From Coenobita brevimanus (taxonomy: Eukaryota > Arthropoda > Malacostraca > Decapoda > Coenobitidae), in contig CM064690.1 of assembly GCA_032717465.1 (NCBI GenBank), forward strand, positions 14,252,830 through 14,316,829: 64,000 nucleotides of DNA, written 5' to 3'. Of the stretch, positions 55,964 through 64,000 are shown piece by piece (positions within the stretch are counted from its first letter, which is position 1; the number at the start of each line of letters is the position of its first letter). Position numbers and translations under genes: made by a program. The notes under the pieces are model-generated. The model did not search any database. It was not told the origin of the DNA and saw nothing but the letters and a program-made list of their open reading frames with translations.

Positions 55964-57520
55964 AGCTATGCACAGAGATGCTCATGGTTCTGTAACACTT
56001 GAACACACATCTGCAACCGGTACTCTTAGTGTATCAGTTATTGTCTCACTTCAGTATAAAGATTATTTACTGCAAGTCTAAATGCACACATGTGCACCTC
56101 AGTTAGACACTTCTTCCATGAATTACCTACAACTTAGGAAGATAATTGTTTCTTTGAGAGTACAGCGATCCCTTGGTTATTGCGTATAATTGGTGCTGAA
56201 CATGATGCATGATAACGGAATTGCACGGTAGCAAAAGTACAGAACCTATGAGATTTATCCTAACTGGTACCAGGCATCCCAAGTGCAAACCCAAATTTTC
56301 CCTTTTATGACAATTTAGACCTAATAAATACATACATACTGTTATGGTACGTACCATACCAGAAACACACATAGGCATGGTTAGGTTAACAGAAAGTGAT
56401 GGTAGGAGACAACAGGAAGAAACACGTATCACAGAGAGACCTGAGATGGGCGTGAAGAATGGGGTTCTGAGACAAGGGTTGGAGAATTAGTGGTCTCCAC
56501 CACCTGGGATTAACTCCTCGAGTAGGGACTCATCTTTTAATCCCTTAGAGCCGTCAGAAACCATGGATACAGCACTATCATTGTTGGCAGAAATCAGCTC
56601 AGGTGCAAGATAATGATGTTTATCAGTTGTAAAATGCACAATAACAGCTCTAATGCAGATTTTCATCTTGCAGTGATAATGAAAATCATTATAATTATTA
56701 TACCCAAGTGCATGATAACCAAAGGATCACTGTGTGTACACATTGTCCATCCAACATCCAGTCCCTTATTGCCCAAGAGAAGTATAGGGGCCCAGGGTTA
56801 GGCTACTCAGTCCCAACATTATATAAAAATATACTGTAATATGCTTCTAACATTATAGGTGTGTGATGAAGTTATAGTACAGTTCCTTAGAAATTGAATA
56901 AAGCAAATGTCAACAGCAGCAAAAGGTTAAGTGTAACCATCTCTTCAAAATAATTGTATGATACTGCACACACTTTAAAATCCATATTGTTTGCCTATAT
57001 TGCTGAGTCCATCTTAGTACCTGGAGGACTGGAAATCTTGGAAAAAAATTTAGGGGAGTGTAGATGTTTTGTATTTTTATTGTTTGATAAAAAAAATATA
57101 TGTATGGAGGGCCTTTCAGTGCCATTGAAATTGTATTCTTAATAGATAATTTTTTTTAAATCAGTTTTTATAACTGCTTGATGCATACATGTTATATACA
57201 GTAACTTTTTTGTGTCACCACTGAAATAATTTTACTATTATTTTAACATAGATAGTTATCTGCTTTCATTGGATGATTTGAAATAAATAATTATGTTGAG
57301 GTCCATTATGATTTATCCCATTTGTAGTAAACTGATGAATGGTGTGAAACAAATTGGGGGAAAACTTTAAGTAAAGCAGTGCAGTAATAGAAAAGAGTCG
57401 TCAGTGCTGTTGCAGATCTAAATATGAATACAGGACAACAGAATGAAGTGACTTTTGTCCTGCAGTCTACCATCTTCCTTTTGGGGAAAAGGGAGCGTGT
57501 TGAGGGAATAATTCATTCAT
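55964..57520. other. Low-repeat stretch, possible 3' UTR of the exon candidate
   Basis: AT-rich, no convincing coding frame. AATAAA at 56897-56902 could end the transcript of the 55827-55963 exon; a further GAAATAAATAA is near 57280. Frames at 56127-56432 (minus) and 56613-56801 have no recognisable content. Confidence 0.45.
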
Positions 57521-57690
57521 TCATTGCCAGACGCCATGTATCCCAAACGGGGTGGCCAACGGCTTAGAGTTAATTGTTTTACAGGGAGGGGCACTAATCC
57601 TCCACCAACCCCACTTGACACGTAGGGAAGCCAACAGCATCTGGTGTTCCCAGGCGGTCACCAAGGGCAGAAAATGCAGCGAGAAAAAAG
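57521..57690 (-). mobile_element. SINE with 5S-rRNA-like head and LINE-C-like tail
   Basis: Minus-strand order: a head containing GGTGACCGCCTGGGAACACC then AGATGCTGTTGGCTT (57628-57663), which matches the 3' portion of arthropod 5S rRNA; then the core GGGTTGGTGGAGGATTAG / TGCCCCTCCCTGTAAAA shared with 6850-7066; then CACCCCGTTTGGGATACATG, GCGTCTGGCAATG and ATTC/GAAT repeats (57521-57533). This is the structure of a 5S-derived (SINE3-type) element using a LINE tail. The first half of 5S, with its promoter boxes, is not clearly present (TTCTCGCTGCAT upstream is only suggestive). Confidence 0.7.
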
Positions 57691-58053
57691 CACCGTCCAA
57701 TGCGAATTATGCAACTGAGTGGCACTGTCTTTAAACAAAACATCACGTGAGAGCAGAAGCGTTTTTCATTGGGCGACATCACGATCTTGTCACGATAGAG
57801 GGCGGTGGAGGCTACTTGATCGGAAGTTTTGACTGGCTGTCAGCGTCGCGGGAACATCCAGTATGACCGTGTTGGACCAGGGGTGATCGAGCTAGAGGCG
57901 AACTCTGCGGATTTCGCCCACTTCTCGAAGCTCCGTCAGTGTTATGCTTACGCACCCGTTTTACAGTACTTAAATCATATTAAATCATACTAATTTTTTG
58001 TTCACCGTGCTGGACGCGAATCGTGCTGGACAAACGCATGTTGGACGTGAGGG
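57691..58053. other. GC-richer unique stretch, no gene seen
   Basis: CpG-containing sequence unlike its AT-rich neighbours (e.g. GCGTCGCGGGAACATCC, TTCGCCCACTTCTCGAAG). GTGCTGGAC recurs with GTTGGACG at 58008-58045. It could be a promoter-proximal region or an old insertion; no frame, tRNA or known repeat was found. Confidence 0.4.
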
Positions 58054-58310
58054 TTCTATTCTATTCTATAGCCTGACGCCCTAATCCCGCAAAGGGTGGC
58101 CGCAGACAAAATGTCTCCAAGTCACTCTGTCACCCACCATTTGCATGTTCCCACCCTAATGTCCTTTGTCCGTTCCTTAGTCGTCAACGTATGGTCCGTC
58201 CAGGTCTGAGGCACTTTATTTGCTTTTTTAGTTAGTTCTTTTTATGGGGTGGGGCACTAACCCACCACCAACCCTTTTAGTCGCCTTGTACGACAAGCAG
58301 GGATACTGGG
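58054..58310 (-). mobile_element. SINE with conserved core and LINE-C tail
   Basis: Minus-strand order: CTTGTCGTACAAGGCGACTA then AAAGGG (58274-58300), the shared core GGGTTGGTGGTGGGTTAGTG / CCCCACCCCATAAAA, ~60 bp of unique body, then a 75-bp 3' end (58071-58145) nearly identical to the LINE-C copy 4 3' end, and a tail of AATAG repeats (58054-58070). GTCGTA...GGCGACTAAAAGGG resembles a core domain I associate with widely distributed invertebrate SINEs; this is from memory and unchecked. Confidence 0.65.
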
Positions 58311-58370
58311 GGAGTATTCTTGAAACCCCCCTACCCCCAGGGGGGCGAGGGTACTGTATACATATGTAGT

Positions 58371-58572
58371 AATCCCTCCAATATCCGACATAATAGAGCC
58401 AAAGGCACGTCCGGAAAGTGGTCCTGTCCGGATAGTGGGCACCAGCCTCCTGGACTGGTACTTATAGACCCTAACCCAGCCTAACTTTGAAAGCCACTTA
58501 AATATCTACCTACCGGACATGCATAGCACCTATTTAAACTTATTTAAGACCCTATTCACACCAATATTGGAC
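58371..58572. mobile_element. Tigger end fragment
   Basis: GTAGTAATCCCTCCAATATC opens a 200-bp stretch that matches the 3' non-coding end of the Tigger family (ACTGGTACTTATAGACCCTA; ACATGCATAGCACCTATTTA). It is cut by LINE-C copy 6. The other end of this element is not found to the right. Confidence 0.8.
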
Positions 58573-58880
58573 ATCTATCTATCTCTATCTCTCTATTGCC
58601 AGATGCCTCAATCCCGTTTGGGGTGGCCACAAACAAATCGCCTCCAAGTCGCCCTGTCCCCCGCCATTTCACTCCCCTGCTCCCAACTCACACCCCCCTC
58701 TCTCATATACCTCTCCACCCCATCCCTCCATCTCATCCTCGGCCTCCCCCTCCCTCTTCCCCCCTCCACCTCACTCACATACACTCTCTTCGTCAGTCTT
58801 TCACCCTCCATCCTCTCCACATGGTCAAACCACCTCAGTGTGTTCCTCATAATGCTTCCTATCACATCCACATCCACAAA
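58573..58880 (-). pseudogene. LINE-C copy 6, 3' fragment
   Basis: The last ~300 bp of LINE-C: on the minus strand IGSIMRNTLRWFDHVERMEG, GRGRPRMRWRDGVERYMREGG, open to GHPKRD-stop at 58608, then CTGGCAATAGAGAG and GATA repeats at the left edge. No clear target duplication. Confidence 0.88.
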
Positions 58881-59139
58881 ACTGGGCAGAAAAGATACAT
58901 TGTTTTATCAGTGCCACCACATGAACCCATCCCTCCCCATCAGTGAGAGGTAAATAGTCTATGCTGTGGACATAAAGAGTAGAATGATATAAGGAAGAAA
59001 AGTGACTGGTGTTATGAAGCCCTTGATAGAAACCCAGTCTGTGTATAAAGACTGCAGGAGGACTGCATAAAGATGTATTAGTGCTTACAACAACAAATGG
59101 GTGTTTTAGTACAGCAGTGGGAATGGAACTGTTGTGAAA

Positions 59140-59395
59140 TGTGCAGAGAGTGGATGCACAAAAGATATCATTATCATCATCCAGAACTCTTCCCATCCAA
59201 GGAGTAGGTGAGGTAGAGTCCACAGGGTAATTGAGACTGATAAGGCATGTGTGCATATAGTCAAGAGTAAGAGCATTGGAAATGTTGTTGATAATGAATG
59301 TAAAGTGGATACACAAAGATATCACCACCATCATCATTCAGACCTCTTTCCCATCCAAGAATGAAGTGAAGTAGGGTCCACAGAGGAAGAGGAAA
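59140..59395 (+). repeat. Two ~157-bp direct repeat units
   Basis: GTGGATGCACAAAAGATATC ... CCCATCCAAGGAGTAGGTGA near 59150 and GTGGATACACAAAGATATCA ... CCCATCCAAGAATGAAGTGA near 59307 are diverged copies. Neither codes. The rest of 58881-59534 has no feature I can name. Confidence 0.7.
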
Positions 59396-59534
59396 CATGA
59401 TAGAAAGAGAAAATAACTAAAAGCCTGACCAGTTGAATGGGCTAAACTCATTCACTTACCAATCAAGCCCCAGGAATCCTGACTTCACTCCACAGGCATA
59501 AACATCCACTCTTATATGCATCATACCACCTGTC

Positions 59535-60360
59535 GTTTTATTTTGTTTCGTTTCATTTTTGAAGGCTCCAACATTCTTGCATGCGTTGGCCTTGGTCACC
59601 TAATGGCGGCTCTCCATGCTGCATGATCTATAGCAGCCTCCCTGTTCAGTCCTTTAACCCTGAGGTCACACTTAATGACCTCATCTCAGGTCTTTTTCGG
59701 TCTACCCCTTGCAACCCCAACCCCAATATTAACGCCTCTCACTTTCTGCACCCAATTTTCATCCCCCATCCTCTCCACATGCCCAAATCACCTCAATCTA
59801 CCTCTCCCTATCACAACACAATACACTCCAGTCCCATCATACCTCTCAACTCTTTCGTCGTAAACCCAGCCTCCCCAGGCCTTACACTCAGGGACGCATT
59901 ACATATCCACCTAATCATTGTCATTTCTGTATGTTTGAGCCTGCAAATATCTTCTTCCTTTACTTCCCAGGTCTCACTACCATACAGTATTACCCTCCTA
60001 ACACATGCTGCATACAAAGATCCCTTAGCACATAGGGAGAGCCCTCTCAATGTCAGGAGAGGCAACAGCTCCCTGAATTTCTTCCTACCACTTCTCACCC
60101 TAGCCACAGAACTAGCTCCAGCCCCACCTCCAGCACATAACATGTCTCCCAAATAACAAAACTTTTTTCACACACTCAAGAGATTCACCAGCATGTTCAA
60201 TCCTTTCACCCTTACAATCTCCACCTGCTCTCCCCGACACGCCGGACACACATAATCAGCATTATCTCGCAGTCTGCCTCTAGTACCACTACAACATCTT
60301 ACCTTGTTATGTGCTTCTTCCATAAATATCTTATAGTCTTTTTCACAAGCTTTGTCCACT
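59535..60360 (-). pseudogene. LINE-D copy 2, 3' fragment
   Basis: On the minus strand 60359-60168 keeps the end of the PHD-like finger (GTRGRLRDNADYVCPACRGE). Then, after a frameshift near 60160, 60152-59811 has MGDMLCAGGGAG, ARVRSGRKKFRELLPLLTLR and YGSETWEVKEEDICRL. The 3' end finishes in AAACGAAACAAAATAAAACG (59535-59560). It is 5'-truncated within the finger. 60361-60474 holds nothing recognised. Confidence 0.83.
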
Positions 60361-61160
60361 ATGTCTCACTGCAGTTATTTAATCTACACATCCTCTACCA
60401 CTCCTAGAGCCACACTGTTCATCACTCATCAGGTCTCCTGTTATATGTATCTGTTCACATGAAGGCATTAATAGTACCGTAAAACGCCATAACTTCGGAC
60501 ATTTTTTATGTGTTTTAATGAATAACTCCTTGTAGAATGGTGCAATTTTATTCCTGTTGGTGTCATGTGGTAGCCAGGGAGAGTACCTACTAAATCCATA
60601 TATTTAAAAAAATTAGCCAAGCTAAACTTGTGCTTTTTTTTTTTCATTTTCAAGTGTCCGAAGTTAGGAACAAATTTCCTAACTTCGGACAGCTCTTCCA
60701 AACTTCGGACATCCATGTATTTTCCCTTTAAACATGAGAATGGTTAATGGGATCTATCTCTGGACACACTGGCCAAACTTCGGACACTTGAGAAGTTTTT
60801 AAAAAATGAAAAAAAAAATATTGGGCACTCGTGACCAGAGTTATACATATATACAGAGAAGTATCCCAAAATATTTTCTTTTTGGAGCTCGTAATTTCAT
60901 ATCACATTAAATTGCATCATATCACATTGTAGTGAGGTATTCTGGCCGTAAATAGAACTAAGAACTATTCACGAACTTTTTGAGATGAAAAAATAAAATA
61001 AAAATGCACTGCATATACCCAAAACTGTAAGAGGAACTGTCCTCATTTTCCTAAACAAAACTTCACTTAATTATCAAGTATCTACCTCATTGACTCAACA
61101 AATGCATACCGAAATAACATAATATGATGTTGAACATTTCTTACAGGTTCTAAAGACACA

Positions 61161-61162
<2 letters not shown>

Positions 61163-61240
<78 letters not shown>
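61163..61240. repeat. (CA)n microsatellite inside the pogo-like element
   Basis: About 39 CA units in the 3' non-coding part of the element, downstream of the transposase stop. Confidence 0.97.
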
Positions 61241-61242
<2 letters not shown>

Positions 61243-61485
61243 TCAACAGACACACGCACACACTGGCACATGTTATGAAGGCACCATGGAACATATTAAC
61301 TGTAGTACATCAGTACAAAAAACTATTCCTTAACTACCAGTATAAAATACTGTAACTAAATATATAGTATCACTTTTTTCTTTAAAGTAAACTTCATTAC
61401 TGGTTAAGGCACCTTATTGGCAATAACTTTGGTACTGGTAGTACTGACTATGGTATCTTACAGATCTATATCAAAATTATTATCA

Positions 61486-63339
61486 TTACTTAGGCCAAAG
61501 GTTCACATCTACATCAAAAATCATCCTTTGCTTTCGGTCACGTGTTGGTTCTGGTAACACCTTCAGTATATCCTCTTTGTCTATGTCACTGCTGTCATCA
61601 ACCATTGGGTATACAAATGTGTGAGGTGTACCCTGAACGTGTTTGAGAAACCTGACATGTATTTCTGGTTTTACCTTAACAATGATAGCAATATAATGCC
61701 TATATCTGTCTTTGGTATCAAAGAGTACCCTCACAACTACCCAATCTGAGGGAACAACTTTATCCCCAATAATCTGGGTAGAGGTGACTGTCAGGGGAGA
61801 TGCTTGTGCTTCATGGTTGGGTGCAGATGTGGAAGTGGAAGGCTGTGCTGCTATCTCTGCTGTATCCCCTTGTGGCTGCAGTGGCTGGGGTTGTGGATCA
61901 TCAACTTCACACTCTTCATGATGGCTCTTTGTTTCATTTTGTAGTGCCCTTGTAGTAATACTCATGCCCGGTGACACATTCAACCTTTTCTTTCGCCTTG
62001 GTTTCGCTATAGCTGGACTTGAGCTTGACTGACTGGTTCCATGCCTCATGTCCTTCAACAATTCCAACACTGAGCTGTCTAAGGCAGTACTGGTAGATGG
62101 TCCTGGTGTACCAGTATCAGCTGTAACTTGGATTGAATCTTCTGGAAGTCTTGAGATGGATTTCTGTGGATCAAGAGGATAAATGCCGCACTTCCTAAAC
62201 CCACTACGTAGGTTGTCAGCAATGGTCCCTTTAACTTTATCCACCAGTTCGGTCAGTAGTGCTGGGAAGCAGTTTTTAGGTAATGAAGCACTCAGCCTAC
62301 CAACAGTAGTTTTCTTGAAGTTCTCGAGGATCTTACGCCAGTGCACTTTTAGAGGCCGGAACACAGCAACATCGAGAGGTTGTGTCAAGTGCGTGGAGTT
62401 AGGTGGTAAGAGAAGAAAGGAGATATCATGTTTCTCACATGACTCAATAACACTGGGTGATACATGGCTTGCCAAGTTGTCTCCTATAATGGCAACTCTA
62501 CCTGTCTTGCGTTTAGCATAGGGGAGGATAATTTTGTGGAACCAGTCATCGAATGAACACGAGTCGAACCATCCACTGGGGGACCTATTGTATAGTGTTC
62601 CAGGAGGGCCCCCTTCAGTCCAGGTATCGTAAAGATGGATAGCTTTATACACCACATATTGAGGGAGTAACACACCAGATGCAGTTCCAGAGAACATAAT
62701 AGATATTGAGGATTTTGTTGAGTTCATGATTCTCTCTGGATATTTAGTGCCCCGCCTCACTATGACTTTCTTTTTACCTGGATCATCAGTAAGATTGGTC
62801 TCATCAAAATTTATTATGTTCTCTGGAGGCACACCTTCTAGTGATTTTTTCAGGTTACTGTAGAACTCGGCTAGCATGGCTCTTGTCACTCTGGCTCTGT
62901 CAGTCTTTATATTCTGGGACAATCGTCTACTAAGGGTTTGTTTGTGGCGCTTGAAAAAGGAATGGGCCCATTTAACACCAGGTACATTGTTACTGAATCG
63001 TGACACAACAACCCCTCGTTTGTCTAAATATGCTTTCACTAACATCCTCAAGTCCAAATTGTCGAGTGGAAATCCCCATTCTGCCAATGTGAGGATTCTC
63101 TGACACACCAGTAACTCTTCATCATGGCTCAGTGAAGTATTACGTCCCACTTATTTGCAATGTTTTTGTATCAGGTAATCAAGTAATGTGCTCTTTTTTA
63201 ATTTATATTTTTCAGCTGCTTTGCGCACACTCACGTTCTTGTTATTTATGTCATCTTTAGCCTTTTCCAGGGCACTTTTGGACACTGTACTTGTGTAGGC
63301 TCTTTTCCTCTTTATAGGAGATTTCGCTGTTTTAGCCAT
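61486..63339 (-). pseudogene. Pogo-like transposase, one in-frame stop
   Basis: ATG at 63339 opens MAKTAKSPIKRKRAYTSTVS followed by a psq-type helix-turn-helix (VRKAAEKYKLKKSTLLDYL). A TAA at 63151-63153 follows HCK. The same frame then runs 554 residues to 61486. Domains: CENP-B-type DNA-binding region (GVKWAHSFFKRHKQTLSRRL), then the DDE domain with Asp codons at 62803-62805 (NFDETNLTDD), 62479-62481 (IGDNLASHV) and 62371-62373 (TQPLDVAVF); the last two are 36 residues apart. A serine/proline-rich stretch and a conserved-looking C-terminal region (VPSDWVVVRVLFDTKDRYRH) follow. It would bind the ACTTCGGAC ends and excise the element. The stop removes the HTH from the catalytic part unless read through or spliced around. 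Otherwise it is intact. Confidence 0.9.
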
Positions 63340-63848
63340 GTTTTTCTGTTTATATAATTAGCATCACTTTACCATTAATATTATTGTCTGTCCGAAGTTG
63401 GGACTTTATTTGGCTCAAATAATTTGTCTGTCCGAAGTTAGGAATTTTTTCTGCAAAATAAAGAAGTATTCATTAAAGCAGGCATAGCAAGATTATCCAT
63501 GCATATATTTTGAAACAGTTTACTTCCCAGTACTTACAGCACTTTTCTACATATAATCGTACTGTTCACTTTTTTACAATTGAAACTGTTTGTTCTGTGT
63601 GAACAAAGTTTTGCAAGGTAAGAAAATTCAGTTATTTTTTCCAATGGATTCACGAATTTTTTTCACCCACACATATTCAAGCTAGTTTAATAGGATTAAT
63701 ACATAATAGTCTTAGAGGATTACCCTACCTACCCACATCATTATTTTTTGCAAATATCGCACTCTCTTCCAATAAACTTGAATTATTACATTTTTTTGCG
63801 AAATGTCCGAAGTTTGGACGCCGTCCGAAGTTATGGCGTTTTACGGTA

Positions 63849-64000
63849 GTTGTTTCCTAGACAGTCTGGCTGAACAGCCCTGAGTCCCTAAGGAAGGCCA
63901 TGACCGAGACCAGGCTTTCCCACAGAGCTCTCAAGGAGTGCATGTTGTGTTGTTGGCACAGGATTTTGTGCAATGCAGTTTTCCATAATGTGCTTAATAG
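63849..64000. other. Flank of the pogo-like element, no feature seen
   Basis: About 150 bp to the window end without a recognisable frame or repeat. Confidence 0.5.

Larger units (their letters stand above)
60477..63846 (-). mobile_element. Pogo-like DNA transposon with perfect 24-bp inverted ends
   Basis: CCGTAAAACGCCATAACTTC... at 60477-60500 and its exact complement at 63823-63846, flanked by TA (60475-60476 and 63847-63848). Length is 3.37 kb. The motif ACTTCGGAC, part of the terminal repeat, recurs in the subterminal regions: plus-strand at 60492, 60682, 60702 and 60777, inverted at 60656, and as GTCCGAAGT at 63390, 63430, 63805 and 63823. These are probably transposase-binding sites. 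Identical ends and one damaged codon suggest recent movement. This family is unrelated in ends to the CAGTAATCCC Tiggers. Confidence 0.93.

Noticed and set aside
61082..61294. Cysteine/valine repeat protein
   Set aside because: It is a translation of the (CA)n microsatellite.

Overview
This window looks like transposon-rich DNA from an arthropod nuclear genome. A decapod crustacean is my best guess, resting on arthropod-type TTAGG stretches, long (CA)n and (AT)n runs, and crowded CR1-like, RTE-like and I-like LINEs with Tigger/pogo elements; the species cannot be told from the sequence. I see no bacterial-style operons, rRNA genes, complete tRNA genes or CRISPR arrays. Almost every long reading frame belongs to a mobile element. 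The only non-transposon coding candidate is a short terminal exon at 55827-55963 (+).

Layout. (1) 1-6600: two Tigger-like DNA transposons, both with transposase on the minus strand. The first (1-2510, cut by the window edge) sits inside a dead mariner (2511-3156); the second (3522-6600) keeps a long transposase frame. (2) 6600-8874: AT microsatellites, a SINE, and a tandem array of ~200-bp units (called R2 here) holding a 542-bp MITE. (3) 8875-13550: a third Tigger copy, from another subfamily, inserted in the R2 array. (4) 13582-25157: a second copy of the same MITE, blown apart by a GATA-tailed LINE (LINE-C) and by a ~9.35-kb block with two head-to-tail CR1-like LINEs (LINE-A). Its end rejoins the R2 array at 25158. 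(5) 25430-28383: TTAGG-like repeats, a pogo-type DNA-binding fossil, a ~0.9-kb palindrome and an internally deleted Tigger derivative. (6) 28477-31770: one LINE-B copy. (7) 31780-48872: a second LINE-B copy stretched to ~17 kb by an I-clade LINE (LINE-E, 10-bp target duplication), a LINE-C (11-bp target duplication), a tRNA-like SINE, and a PHD-finger LINE (LINE-D) that itself holds another LINE-C. (8) 48884-55155: a LINE-B 3' end, a near full-length LINE-A, and LINE-C debris. (9) 55156-58060: the only low-repeat stretch, with the exon candidate. (10) 57521-60360: SINEs whose 3' tails match LINE-C, a Tigger end, LINE-C and LINE-D remnants. (11) 60477-63846: a pogo-like transposon with perfect 24-bp inverted ends, nine ACTTCGGAC motifs near its ends, and a transposase frame broken by one stop.

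How the parts relate. Autonomous families (Tigger, pogo, LINE-A to LINE-E) coexist with dependants: MITEs with Tigger-like or pogo-like ends, and SINEs whose 3' ends copy the LINE-C 3' end. Target duplications and split elements give a relative insertion order. Several stop codons fall at CGA-to-TGA positions, which fits decay by CpG deamination.
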